Assembly (NCBI GenBank): GCA_947168585.1
Contig: CAMVMK010000001.1
Location: 52,177-116,176 of the forward strand
DNA length: 64,000 nt
Reading direction: 5' to 3'
From: an uncultured Fretibacterium sp.
Lineage (GTDB): Bacteria; Synergistota; Synergistia; Synergistales; Aminobacteriaceae
Shown here: positions 16,312-24,962 of the stretch, one piece after another
Numbering within the stretch: position 1 is the stretch's first letter
Layout: every line of letters begins with the position of its first letter
Program-made: the position numbers and the translations under genes
Notes under the pieces: model-generated
Database searches by the model: none
Told to the model about the DNA's origin: nothing
The model's input: the letters and a program-made list of their open reading frames with translations, nothing else

Positions 16312-16346
16312 CCCGTTGTGTTTTGAAACATGACGGGAAATTTTTA
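16312..16346 (+). terminator. Terminator at the end of the TRAP operon
   Basis: CCCGT-TG-TGTTT pairs with AAACA-TG-ACGGG (16312-16337), followed by AAATTTTTAATTTTTT. Confidence 0.8.
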
Positions 16347-16430
16347 ATTTTTTAATCGGAGTTTTATTTTTTCATTTAATCTGTCTTATAATAAAAACAT
16401 AGAAAATTTTTAATTTAATTTTATTTTAGA

Positions 16431-17198
16431 GTGGATATGCCGAACTTGAATTTATTAAAAAAATTAAAAAAACCTGATAATCGGGTCAGAATTAAAATGG
16501 AACGCACCCACTACGGCATGAAGTTTTTTATGCCTGAAAATCTTTCTGAGGACGAATTATTAAAACTCCTCGTGCGTATACCGACAGCCGCTTATAAACT
16601 TCCTGACGAACAAAGCATCGCCCTCGACTTCATGAATAGAAAATGTTCACGGAGATTAATTCTTCATATGATTAACAGTATAGTTTGGGAAAAAAATATA
16701 AAAATTTCCGCGTGGCTTTCAAATAATCAAGAAAGCCTGAAACTTTTTACGGCAGCAGGTTTGTCCTTAAAAGAACCTGAGCAGGTCGAAACTGAAGAGA
16801 TTAACCCCGAAGCCGAAAAACATGAAGAAGAAAAAATCGAAATTCATGAACCTATCTCAGCGTTAAAAGTCGTATATAATTCAATGCGTTCGGGACAGCG
16901 TATCGAATCCGAGGGCGATGTAATTGTATGGGGTCATCTTAATCCCGGAGCTGAAATCGTTGCGGGCGGGAGTATCATTGTCGCAGGGCGTTTATTGGGC
17001 GTTATTCATGCAGGAGGCTACGGCCGCGAAGACGTTTTTGTTTGGGCGGGCTGTTTTGAAACTCCTCAGGTTAGAATTGCAAATAAACTTTGCTACGCTG
17101 ACCCTAAAACTACGGCGTGCTGGCGTAAAAGTGTTTTAATAACTCTTGAGGACGGCACACCGATGATAAGAGAAAATAAATTTATGAAAGGAATTTAA
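16431..17198 (+). CDS. minC: Septum site-determining protein MinC
   Basis: A 255-residue MinC, the FtsZ-ring inhibitor that blocks division at the poles with MinD. The N-terminal domain (1-115) is divergent, an acidic linker spans ~120-140, and the C-terminal beta-helix domain shows RSGQRIESEGDVIVWG and the conserved ELVAGGSIIVAGRL-like segment with GVIHAGGYG. First codon is GTG 16431, but ATG 16437 is equally possible; neither has a strong ribosome site. A TATAAT at 16387-16392 may be its -10 box. Seven bases to minD. Confidence 0.93.
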   Translation: MDMPNLNLLKKLKKPDNRVRIKMERTHYGMKFFMPENLSEDELLKLLVRIPTAAYKLPDEQSIALDFMNRKCSRRLILHMINSIVWEKNIKISAWLSNNQESLKLFTAAGLSLKEPEQVETEEINPEAEKHEEEKIEIHEPISALKVVYNSMRSGQRIESEGDVIVWGHLNPGAEIVAGGSIIVAGRLLGVIHAGGYGREDVFVWAGCFETPQVRIANKLCYADPKTTACWRKSVLITLEDGTPMIRENKFMKGI

Positions 17199-17204
17199 CA
17201 TTAA

Positions 17205-18011
17205 ATGGCACGAGTAATAGTAACGACTTCGGGCAAAGGCGGAGTCGGAAAAACGACATCAACAGCAAATATTGCGGCGGCTCTTGCGCGTTTCGGCAAG
17301 AAAGTTGTAGCAGTTGACGCTGACGTAGGACTTAGAAATCTTGACGTTATCATGGGGCTTGAAAATAGAGTCGTCTATAATTTCATTGACGTTATCGAAA
17401 AAACCTGCAAATTAAATCAAGCTCTTGTGAAAGATAAAAGAGTTCCTGGTTTATATCTTCTTCCGGCCGCCCAGACAAGAACTAAAGACGCAGTTAATCC
17501 CGAGCAGATGATCGCTCTTTGCGAAGAATTAAAACCTGAATTTGATTTTATTTTGCTTGACTGTCCTGCAGGTATTGAAGGCGGTTTCAAAAATGCTGCT
17601 GCAGGAGCTGACGAGGCTCTTGTTGTAACTACGCCGGAAATTCCTTCAGTCAGAGACGCTGATAGAATTATCGGAATGTTAGAGTCTATGGGCAAATCCC
17701 CGATCAGATTAATAATTAACAGACTGCGTCCCAACATGGTACAAGACGGCGATATGCTTGCTAAAGATGATATTCTTGACGTTCTTTCTATTGATTTAAT
17801 CGGCGTTGTCCCGGAAGATGAAAACGTAATACGTTCAACTAACAACGGCGAGCCCATGACTATGAGCCTTGAAAGTCCTGCTGCTCTTGCTTACTTGAAT
17901 ATAGCAGAAAGATTATTAGGCCGCGATGTGCCTTTGATGGATCTTGAGAGTTACGCAACCCGAAGTTTCTGGAGCAAAATCAAGAGAATTTTCACGGGCA
18001 AAAAGAAATAA
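17205..18011 (+). CDS. minD: Septum site-determining ATPase MinD
   Basis: A 268-residue deviant Walker-A ATPase (GKGGVGKT, 10-17; DADVGLRNLD, 39-48) that recruits MinC to the membrane and is released by MinE. The last ~12 residues (SKIKRIFTGKKK) form the amphipathic membrane-targeting helix. Second gene of minCDE; 18 bases to minE. Confidence 0.97.
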   Translation: MARVIVTTSGKGGVGKTTSTANIAAALARFGKKVVAVDADVGLRNLDVIMGLENRVVYNFIDVIEKTCKLNQALVKDKRVPGLYLLPAAQTRTKDAVNPEQMIALCEELKPEFDFILLDCPAGIEGGFKNAAAGADEALVVTTPEIPSVRDADRIIGMLESMGKSPIRLIINRLRPNMVQDGDMLAKDDILDVLSIDLIGVVPEDENVIRSTNNGEPMTMSLESPAALAYLNIAERLLGRDVPLMDLESYATRSFWSKIKRIFTGKKK

Positions 18012-18029
18012 CGAAAGGGGGATTTTAAC

Positions 18030-18311
18030 ATGGATTTTTTGAAAAAACTTTTCGGTTCGGCCAATGACGGCTCACGAGCGAAAGCTAAAAACCGTCTTCA
18101 AATCGTTTTAATGCACGACAGGACGGATATATCCCCTGAATTACTTGACAGTCTTCGCGGTGAAATTATCGGTGTTTTAACAAAATATATGGAAATCGAC
18201 ACGGAGAAAATCGAAATTAATCTCGATAACGATGAACACGAAGTCGCTCTTATTGCTAATGTTCCTGTTGTGAGAATAAAGCGCGGAAAAGTCGATGTAA
18301 ATAAAGTTTAG
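18030..18311 (+). CDS. minE: Cell division topological specificity factor MinE
   Basis: A 93-residue MinE. The N-terminal MDFLKKLFG membrane helix, the anti-MinCD segment (AKNRLQIVLMHDRTD) and the beta dimerisation domain are all present. It follows minD closely behind GAAAGGGGG. The presence of minE rather than divIVA fits a pole-to-pole oscillating system. Confidence 0.96.
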   Translation: MDFLKKLFGSANDGSRAKAKNRLQIVLMHDRTDISPELLDSLRGEIIGVLTKYMEIDTEKIEINLDNDEHEVALIANVPVVRIKRGKVDVNKV

Positions 18312-18313
18312 AC

Positions 18314-18364
18314 AAGCAAGTAGGAATTAGGAGTTAGGAAGTAGGAAGTAGAAAAATCTTGCTT
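18314..18364. repeat. Heptameric repeat run in a hairpin loop
   Basis: TAGGAAT-TAGGAGT-TAGGAAG-TAGGAAG-TAG (18321-18351) is a clean seven-base tandem. It is enclosed by AAGCAAG (18314-18320) and CTTGCTT (18358-18364), which pair. It lies between minE and rodA and may attenuate transcription. Confidence 0.78.
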
Positions 18365-18390
18365 CCGGCTTTTATTTATAAATAAATTTC

Positions 18391-19509
18391 ATGAAATTTT
18401 TATTGACCTCGTTAAAAGAGGATTTATCCTTAACCGACAGGATATTAATTTTGTGTACCTTAATGCTTGCTTTATGCGGAGTATTTTGCATTTACAGTGC
18501 TGCGGCAGGCAATCAAGGGCGCGGATTTGATTTTGCATTTCGTCAATCGGCGTGGCTCGGCTTCAGTTTATTTTCTATGATTTTTATAATGCTCGTAGGG
18601 CATCGGAAATTATTAGAAGGTGCTTATCCTTTATTCGGGCTTGCGCTGCTTTTATTATTGCTTACGGCGTTATTAGCTCCTAAAGTAAAAGGCGCACAGA
18701 GCTGGCTGGGCTTCGGGGCTATTCGTTTTCAGCCGTCTGAATTTGCTAAGATTTCAATAATTTTAGTTTTGTCGAAATTTTTGAGCCGTTATCCTCCGAT
18801 AGACTTAAAAACTTTTTTCGCGGCACTCGGAGTTATTTCGCTGCCTGTGATTTTAGTTTTGCTTCAGCCTGACGCAGGGAGCGCGCTTGTTTTTCTTGTA
18901 ATTTCTTTCGTAATGTTATTAGCAGCAGGAACGCCGTTAAAATATTTAGGAACGATTATAGGTCTTGGCCTTTCAGCGATACCGTTTTTAATAATATTCG
19001 TGTTGAAAGAATATCAGAAAAACAGAATTTTAGTTTTCATTGACCCAATGAGAGACCCTTTAGGAGCGGGCTATAACGTCATTCAATCGCGTATAGCAGT
19101 CGGTTCGGGCGGTTTAACGGGAAAAGGCTTTATGATGGGAACTCAGAGCAAATTAAAATTTCTGCCTGAACCTCACACGGATTTTATTTTCAGTGTTTTC
19201 TCAGAAGAATTTGGTTTTATCGGGAATTTAGTTTTGATATTTTTATTCACGGTTTTATTATTCAGAATAATTTTTATCGGCCTCCGAAGCAAAGACAGAC
19301 GCTGTAAAATTTTAGTTTCAGGAGTAGCGGCATGGCTTTGGTTTCAGATGTTCGAGAGCATAGGAATGAGCATAGGTTTAGTTCCAGTTACGGGGCTGCC
19401 GCTGCCTTTTTTGAGTTACGGAGGAAGTTCATTGCTTGCTACGTTTATAACTTTAGGAATAGTTGCGAGTATTTATATTGAAGAAGCTGCGAACAGACGA
19501 AGACTTTAA
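18391..19509 (+). CDS. rodA: Rod-shape peptidoglycan polymerase RodA (SEDS family)
   Basis: A 372-residue, ~10-helix SEDS glycosyltransferase. KGAQSWLGFGAIRFQPSEFA (the SEDS catalytic region), LQPDAGSALVFL, TQSKLKFLPEPHTDFIF and GLPLPFLSYGGSS are all present; the TQS..FLPE.HTDFIF wording favours RodA over FtsW. It polymerises lipid II with a class B PBP during elongation. No clear ribosome site precedes the ATG. Gene order minCDE-rodA is a typical shape/division cluster. Confidence 0.93.
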   Translation: MKFLLTSLKEDLSLTDRILILCTLMLALCGVFCIYSAAAGNQGRGFDFAFRQSAWLGFSLFSMIFIMLVGHRKLLEGAYPLFGLALLLLLLTALLAPKVKGAQSWLGFGAIRFQPSEFAKISIILVLSKFLSRYPPIDLKTFFAALGVISLPVILVLLQPDAGSALVFLVISFVMLLAAGTPLKYLGTIIGLGLSAIPFLIIFVLKEYQKNRILVFIDPMRDPLGAGYNVIQSRIAVGSGGLTGKGFMMGTQSKLKFLPEPHTDFIFSVFSEEFGFIGNLVLIFLFTVLLFRIIFIGLRSKDRRCKILVSGVAAWLWFQMFESIGMSIGLVPVTGLPLPFLSYGGSSLLATFITLGIVASIYIEEAANRRRL

Positions 19510-19539
19510 TTATTCGGCTTGTCCGATGAGTATTTTTTT

Positions 19540-19560
19540 CTAACCCCTCACCCCTAACTG
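19540..19560. repeat. Heptameric repeat run
   Basis: CTAACCCCTCACCCCTAACTG between rodA and the first toxin-antitoxin module. Confidence 0.7.
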
Positions 19561-19587
19561 TTTTTAGAAAGGAGATAAAAATAATAA

Positions 19588-19887
19588 ATGAGTTACATAA
19601 CTTTAAGTGTTGATGAGAAACTAAGCGGTTTGGAGTTGACTGAAAAAGCACTCGAAGAATCAGAAAATAATATCGGTATTCACGAACCGTTTTCAAGTTT
19701 TGAAGGAATGGTTCAAGATATTCAGCCTAAATTTGAAATTACTCGTATGGAAGCATTAGCAGCATTTAACGAACTTCGTGAGCAGGCAAAAAACGTTCCC
19801 GAAATGTCAATTGATGAAATCAACGCTGAAATTAAAGCAGCAAGAGCGGAAAAGAGAGCGCGTAATGCCGTATTATGCAGTGATTGA
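19588..19887 (+). CDS. Putative antitoxin of a PIN-domain toxin-antitoxin module
   Basis: A 99-residue protein, acidic in its first half and rich in charged helices at its C-terminus (SIDEINAEIKAARAEKRAR), the usual layout of a type II antitoxin with a toxin-binding tail. I do not recognise a specific DNA-binding family. Its 3' end overlaps the PIN toxin gene by 23 bases. AGGAG lies 13 bases upstream. Confidence 0.7.
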   Translation: MSYITLSVDEKLSGLELTEKALEESENNIGIHEPFSSFEGMVQDIQPKFEITRMEALAAFNELREQAKNVPEMSIDEINAEIKAARAEKRARNAVLCSD

Positions 19888-20272
19888 TACAAACGTAATC
19901 GTTGCGGCATTATTGAGCAAAAAATCTGATACAGCAACGGTAAAAGTAGTCAATTCGATTTTTACCGGGGATATTATCCCGCTATATCACAGAAAAATTA
20001 TTGAAGAGTACCAAGATGTTTTGCGCCGCGATAAATTTCATCTACAAGAAGAAACAATACAAAAAGTATTAACAGCGATACAAAAATTTGGAATTGAAGT
20101 TTATCCTGAGCCTACAGGAAAAATTTTACCTGATATGGACGACTTAATTTTTTATGAAGTTGCTTTAACAGCAGCAAATTCATATCTTGTAACAGGTAAT
20201 CAAAAGCATTTTCCTGCTGAAAAATTTATTGTATCTCCGTACGAAATGATAGTGATTTTGACTAATGATTGA
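19865..20272 (+). CDS. PIN-domain toxin (COG1569 type)
   Basis: A 135-residue PIN nuclease. AVIDTNVIVAALLS supplies the first acidic metal residue, the mid-domain Glu-rich segment IIEEYQDVL the second, and PDMDDLIFYEVAL with YLVTGNQKHFP the C-terminal acidic cluster. Such toxins cleave RNA (often tRNA or rRNA). The ATG at 19865 is chosen over a longer open frame because the domain starts there and overlaps the antitoxin, as is typical of coupled TA pairs. Confidence 0.85.
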   Translation: MPYYAVIDTNVIVAALLSKKSDTATVKVVNSIFTGDIIPLYHRKIIEEYQDVLRRDKFHLQEETIQKVLTAIQKFGIEVYPEPTGKILPDMDDLIFYEVALTAANSYLVTGNQKHFPAEKFIVSPYEMIVILTND

Positions 20273-20294
20273 TAATAATAGAAAGGAGATAAAA

Positions 20295-20669
20295 ATGGCG
20301 GAAAATATTTTAATAAAAAGTCCCGACAATCTTTATGATTATTCTACGGGCATTAAAATAAACACCGAAATGCTCAGAATTTTTTTTGAGACGTTAAAAT
20401 TTAATGTATCACTCTTTGAAGAAGAAGACGGCTCTTTTACCGGCACTCTTGAAGAACTCGATTTAATTGAAAATGCTCCGTCAAAAGAAAATTGTTTGCT
20501 CTCTCTGTTAGAGGCTATGAAAGAGTATGCTCAGGATTTTTATAATGAATTTACTTTATGGTCATCAGCCCCGAACAGAAAAAAACATATACCTTACGTA
20601 TTGAAAATTCTTTCAAGTTCTGACAGCCGGCTTCTGGAGGACATGATATGCCGAAATGGAAAGAGTTAA
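20295..20669 (+). CDS. HicB-like antitoxin
   Basis: A 124-residue protein with a HicB-like core: VSLFEEEDGSFTGTLEELDL followed by NAPSKENCLLSLLEAMKEYA, and a tail ending in SSAPNRKKHIPYVLKIL, a sequence I associate with antitoxins paired to HicA-like partners. The start at 20295 has AAAGGAG at the right distance; the upstream in-frame codon lies within the PIN toxin gene. Overlaps the next gene by 22 bases. Confidence 0.72.
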   Translation: MAENILIKSPDNLYDYSTGIKINTEMLRIFFETLKFNVSLFEEEDGSFTGTLEELDLIENAPSKENCLLSLLEAMKEYAQDFYNEFTLWSSAPNRKKHIPYVLKILSSSDSRLLEDMICRNGKS

Positions 20670-20866
20670 AACGTTTTTGCGATAATGACGGCTGGGAATG
20701 TTACAAAATTACGGATCATTATTTTTATCGTAAAATTCTTCCTAACGGCGAAATTTTATTTACAAAAGTTTCTATGGGAAGCGGCGAAATTCATAAGCAT
20801 ACGTGGCAGGAAATTAGAAGCAGACAACTCAAAGTTTCTCAGGAATATTTCAACAGCAAAATTTAG
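20648..20866 (+). CDS. HicA-like mRNA interferase toxin
   Basis: A 72-residue protein with the small dsRBD-like HicA layout: KELKRFCDNDGWECYKITDH, where active HicA proteins have a DGW and a catalytic His, then strand FYRKILPNGEILFTKVSMG and helix HKHTWQEIRSRQL. Size, overlap with a HicB-like gene and position support a toxin role. GGAGG lies 8 bases upstream of ATG 20648. Confidence 0.7.
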   Translation: MPKWKELKRFCDNDGWECYKITDHYFYRKILPNGEILFTKVSMGSGEIHKHTWQEIRSRQLKVSQEYFNSKI

Positions 20867-20883
20867 ATTAAAATAATAACATT

Positions 20884-22668
20884 ATGTATAACTTCAAAGA
20901 ATTTGACTCGCCCGAGTGGCGTCTAATGTCGCAGGTGTCGAGACCGTCGCGTTATTGCGGCAGTGAATGGCGGCCTCACGAAAAAAATAAAAAAATTGAA
21001 TGGGAAAAAGCAAAATTAAAAATCTGTCTCGCTTTCCCCGACGTTTATGAAACCGGAATGAGTTATTACGGCTTTCAGATTATCGAGGGTTTTATAAATT
21101 CTCTCGACCTGCCGAAAAGTAGGCCGGTTCTTGCTGACCGCGCTTATTGTCCTTGGCCGGACATGGAAAATTTAATGCAAGAAACTCAAACTCCTTTAAC
21201 TTCAATAGAAAATCATAAACCGTTAAAAGATTTTGATGTTATAGCTTTTACTTTGCCTCACGAGACAGCTTACACGAATATCTTAACGATGATTAATTCT
21301 TCAGGTCTTGCCTTAAAATCTCAAGATAGAAATGAAGACGGCCCTTTAATTATCGCCGGGGGTTACGGAGCTTACACTCCCGAAGTTTTGAGCGGTTTTA
21401 TTGACGTTTTCTGTATCGGTGAAGCTGAAGCATTATTGCCGCCGTTATTAAATCTGCTTGAAGAATTGCAAGGGCAGGCACGGAGTAAAAAATTAGAATT
21501 AATTTCAAAACTTCCGGGCTTTTATGTTCCGTTATATTTTAATGATAATATCGTTGAACGTCAGACAGCTGAAAAATTTTTCACGTTAAATTCAATGATT
21601 GTCCCGAGTGTTAATATAGTTCATGATAGAGCCGCTGTAGAATTATTCAGGGGCTGCGGACGGGGCTGCAGATTTTGTCAGGCCGGAATGGTAGGCCGTC
21701 CGGTACGTTCGCGGGAATTAGACGAGGCTTGCTCTTCAATCTTAAAAATCATTAACTCAACAGGCTGGGAAGAAATAGGATTATTATCTCTTGCGTCTTG
21801 CGATTATCCTGGTATTGAAAATTTAATTGACGAACTTTCGCCGGTACTTAATGAAAGACGCGCTAAATTAAGTCTTCCGAGTTTAAGAATGGACGGATTT
21901 TCTATCGGGCTTGCTGAAAAATTAGAGGGTCTGCGTTCAAAACACGGCGGAATAACTTTTGCTCCTGAAGCCGGAACTCAAAGACTCCGTGATGTCATTA
22001 ACAAAGGCATCAACGAAGACATGATTATAAAATGCCTCAATGAAATTTTTTCACGCGGCTGGGAACGTGTTAAATTATATTTTATGATGGGACTTCCGAC
22101 TGAAACAGATGAAGATTTAGATGCAATCGCTGAAATTTCTTACAGAACTTTGAAATTAGGCCGTGCTATGGGACGTAAAAGAGCGAGTGTCAGCGTCAGT
22201 GTTTCGGGATTTGTCCCGAAAGCACACACTCCTTTTCAATGGGAAAAACAAAATTCAATTTCAGAACTTCAAGAAAAAGGCCGCAGAATTAAATCAAAAA
22301 TTCACGATAGAAATTTATCAATCGCCTATCATGAACCGGAGCAGACTTTTCTTGAGGGAGTTTTATCACGCGGCGATAAAAGAACTTGTGCAGTAATTCA
22401 AAGAGCATGGGAGACAGGCGCACGTTTTGACAGCTGGACGGAATATTTTAATTTGCAGAGATGGCTCGAAGCGTTTGAATTTTGCGGATTAAATCCCGAA
22501 GATTTTACCCGTGAACGGGACGAAAACGAAAAACTTGCATGGGATTTTATAAATATCGGCTTAACTAAAGATTTTCTGCTCCGTGAACGTCATCGCGCTT
22601 ACGAAGAAAAATTAACTCAAGACTGCTATTCGGGCTGTGCTGCCTGCGGATTAAATTGCAAAAAATAA
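20884..22668 (+). CDS. B12-binding-like radical SAM protein (TIGR03960 type)
   Basis: A 594-residue protein. An N-terminal cobalamin-binding-like domain (~1-210) precedes the radical SAM core, whose cluster cysteines are C258, C262 and C265 in FRGCGRGCRFCQAG. LYFMMGLPTETDED and FVPKAHTPFQW are typical of TIGR03960. The C-terminus is cysteine-rich (CYSGCAACGLNCKK) and may hold a second cluster. Members usually sit beside rodA, rng or rplU. The usual DUF2344 partner (TIGR03936) is not downstream here. The natural rodA-radical SAM junction is interrupted by the two TA modules. Confidence 0.88.
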   Translation: MYNFKEFDSPEWRLMSQVSRPSRYCGSEWRPHEKNKKIEWEKAKLKICLAFPDVYETGMSYYGFQIIEGFINSLDLPKSRPVLADRAYCPWPDMENLMQETQTPLTSIENHKPLKDFDVIAFTLPHETAYTNILTMINSSGLALKSQDRNEDGPLIIAGGYGAYTPEVLSGFIDVFCIGEAEALLPPLLNLLEELQGQARSKKLELISKLPGFYVPLYFNDNIVERQTAEKFFTLNSMIVPSVNIVHDRAAVELFRGCGRGCRFCQAGMVGRPVRSRELDEACSSILKIINSTGWEEIGLLSLASCDYPGIENLIDELSPVLNERRAKLSLPSLRMDGFSIGLAEKLEGLRSKHGGITFAPEAGTQRLRDVINKGINEDMIIKCLNEIFSRGWERVKLYFMMGLPTETDEDLDAIAEISYRTLKLGRAMGRKRASVSVSVSGFVPKAHTPFQWEKQNSISELQEKGRRIKSKIHDRNLSIAYHEPEQTFLEGVLSRGDKRTCAVIQRAWETGARFDSWTEYFNLQRWLEAFEFCGLNPEDFTRERDENEKLAWDFINIGLTKDFLLRERHRAYEEKLTQDCYSGCAACGLNCKK

Positions 22669-22672
22669 AAAA

Positions 22673-22708
22673 CAGACTGGGCAAAACTTCCTGCTCAGTC
22701 TGCAAAAA
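22673..22708 (+). terminator. Strong terminator after the radical SAM gene
   Basis: CAGACTGGGC (22673-22682) pairs with GCTCAGTCTG (22693-22702), ten base pairs with one wobble, followed by CAAAAAATCC on the plus strand and by an A/T run that would also serve the opposite strand. Confidence 0.78.
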
Positions 22709-22749
22709 ATCCAATCTATTTATAATTTTCTAAGACTTTTAACGTCAAC

Positions 22750-22863
22750 TTACATGAAAAGAGAATATCCGGCCTTTTGGGCTGCCTTTACCATTTCTTC
22801 AAGGCTCTTTGCGCGTTTTGCTTTTACAGCTTCGCTTTTTTCCTTTAATTCCCTAATTTTCAT
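22750..22863 (-). CDS. Small protein of unknown function (37 aa)
   Basis: ATG at 22863 with a near-perfect AGGAGGT ribosome site 8 bases upstream, then 37 codons: a charged helix (KIRELKEKSEAVKAKRAK) and SLEEMVKAAQKAGYSLFM. The final part loosely resembles the Nif11-like leader helix (E..V..A..AGY), but no core peptide or modification gene is near. The strong ribosome site argues that it is translated. It lies between the radical SAM terminator and the end of the TRAP permease gene; the region 22669-22934 holds nothing else I can see. Confidence 0.55.
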   Translation of the reverse strand: MKIRELKEKSEAVKAKRAKSLEEMVKAAQKAGYSLFM

Positions 22864-22934
22864 TAGTATTACCTCCTAAAAACTACTTAGTGCGTCCATT
22901 TCCTGAACACAAGGCGGTATTTTATTACTTTTTT

Positions 22935-24962
22935 TTATTTTGTCAACTTTTCTGAAGTCTTAGAGCTGAAAACATAGACAGCAATTAAAATTACAAGCCC
23001 TGTTATAGTTGACGCGGGCCACACCGTTAAACACAGAACTCCGGACAATGCAAGCAAAATCCTCATGAAAACATTAAGATGAGTCTTCAAATATCCCATC
23101 CACATTCCTGCGAACGCGAAAACAGCTCCGACTCCGCTTATTAATGCCCAGCAAATTTGAGCCCATGAACCCTGCATTAAAAGTCCGGGATCATAGCAAA
23201 AAGCAAATGGAACAACGTAAGCTAAAAATCCGAGCTGCATAGCCTGAAATCCTGTTTTATTCGGGTTAGAGTCAGCTATCGAACTTGCTGCGTATGCTGC
23301 TAAGGCAACAGGCGGCGTTATGTTCGAGATTATCGCGTAATAAAACACGAACATGTGAGCGGCTATCGGAGGAAATCCTAATTTTACGAGTATCGGAGCA
23401 CCGAGCGCGGCAGCTAAAATATAAGCTCCGGTTGTAGGAAGTCCCATTCCCAATAAAGTCGCTATTAACATGACTAAAATTAACGCTAAGAAAGGCATAT
23501 CGCCCGCAAAAGAAATTACAAAGCCGACTAATTTTCCGCCGATGCCCGTCAATGACACCGCGCCTAAAACTATTCCGGCTGTGGCACAAGCTACGCAGAC
23601 TAACGGAATACCTTGCGCTCCTTGTTCAATAGCGTCAATAAATTCTCTCGTGTTCATTCCGGGATTAAAATATGAAGCTATTAACATGTAGGCTATAACT
23701 ATCACGAATTGAACGCCGGGTTTAATATTTCCTGCAATTTCAGGCTTAAGCGTGAATAAAATTCCAAGTCCAAGCGAAATTAACGCCGTTATAGCTGCTA
23801 AAATTTTTTGATTTTTTGTCGTTTCGGGTTTGAAATTAAAGAACGATACAAGCCACGCAAGGCCAATGCCTAATAAAGCCGCTCTCATGGGAGTATATCC
23901 GATTAATAAGAACACTATTAAGCCGACTATCGGAGCAATCATATAAAATCTGCTCAAAACATCGTGCTTAGAAGGTAAATCTTCAGGGTTAAGACCTTTT
24001 AATCCGGTCTTGACGGCTCTAAGTCTTACCATTAAGAATAATGCTCCGTAATAAAGCAAAGCCGGAAAAACTGCAGCTATCATTATTTCGCGGTACTGCA
24101 AGCCTAAGAACGAAGCCATTAAAAACGCTCCTGCACCCATAATCGGCGGCATTATCTGACCTCCCGAACTCGCTACGGCCTCGACCGCTCCTGCAAAAAA
24201 CGGTTCATAACCTATCTTCATCATTAAAGGAATAGTGAAAGTTCCTGTGCCGTAAACGTTAGCAACAGCAGAGCCGCTGATTGATCCGAATAAACACGAA
24301 CTTAAAACCGCAATTTGAGCCGGACCGCCCGGAGTTGTTCCTGTGAAAGCCTGAGCAACACTCATAAACCAGTCGCCCGCGCCGCTCTTTTCGAGAAATG
24401 CTCCGAAAATTAAGAAAATCATTACGTAAGTCGCCGAAACTCCCAAAGGCGATGAGAAAATTCCTTCGTCCGTCAAATATAACTGCTCAATAACTTCAGG
24501 AAATGAAAAAGGAAATCCTTGTAAAAGTCCCGGCAGTTTATAGCCGTAAAGCATATAGACAGCGAATAATGCCGCGATTAACGACAACGGAAGCCCGACA
24601 ATTCTGCGTGTTCCTTCAAGCAATAACACAACGAGCAGACAGCCTAAAACAAATTGAGCCGTTGTTAAAGGATCAATCTGCTGAATTCTCTCAGTTATTG
24701 CCGTGTAATTTACCATTGAATAAACTCCAGGTGCTGCAGCTATAACTGCTAAAATCCAATCGTAAAAAGGCACTCGGTCTTTCGGAGCTTTTTTCGTCAT
24801 CGGAAACAAAACGAAAGCCAAAGGCAAAACAAAGGCCAAGTGAATAGAACGCTGAAGATAAGCCTCATAATTGCCCGCGCTTGCCGTGAACAAATGAAAA
24901 ACGCCCATAGCAAGCACGTAAAGATAAACTAAATTTTTTGAAAATCCTGATAGTTTGCGCAT
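22935..24962 (-). CDS. TRAP transporter 4TM/12TM fused permease (TAXI-associated)
   Basis: A 675-residue membrane protein in which the DctQ-like four-helix and DctM-like 12-helix parts are fused. FGSISGSAVANVYGTGTFTIPLMMK, ASSGGQIMPPIMGAGAFLMA and LLGMGLPTTGAYILAA are the family loops. Fused permeases pair with TAXI receptors and usually carry glutamate or other dicarboxylates. Its start overlaps the receptor stop by one base. Confidence 0.94.
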   Translation of the reverse strand: MRKLSGFSKNLVYLYVLAMGVFHLFTASAGNYEAYLQRSIHLAFVLPLAFVLFPMTKKAPKDRVPFYDWILAVIAAAPGVYSMVNYTAITERIQQIDPLTTAQFVLGCLLVVLLLEGTRRIVGLPLSLIAALFAVYMLYGYKLPGLLQGFPFSFPEVIEQLYLTDEGIFSSPLGVSATYVMIFLIFGAFLEKSGAGDWFMSVAQAFTGTTPGGPAQIAVLSSCLFGSISGSAVANVYGTGTFTIPLMMKIGYEPFFAGAVEAVASSGGQIMPPIMGAGAFLMASFLGLQYREIMIAAVFPALLYYGALFLMVRLRAVKTGLKGLNPEDLPSKHDVLSRFYMIAPIVGLIVFLLIGYTPMRAALLGIGLAWLVSFFNFKPETTKNQKILAAITALISLGLGILFTLKPEIAGNIKPGVQFVIVIAYMLIASYFNPGMNTREFIDAIEQGAQGIPLVCVACATAGIVLGAVSLTGIGGKLVGFVISFAGDMPFLALILVMLIATLLGMGLPTTGAYILAAALGAPILVKLGFPPIAAHMFVFYYAIISNITPPVALAAYAASSIADSNPNKTGFQAMQLGFLAYVVPFAFCYDPGLLMQGSWAQICWALISGVGAVFAFAGMWMGYLKTHLNVFMRILLALSGVLCLTVWPASTITGLVILIAVYVFSSKTSEKLTK

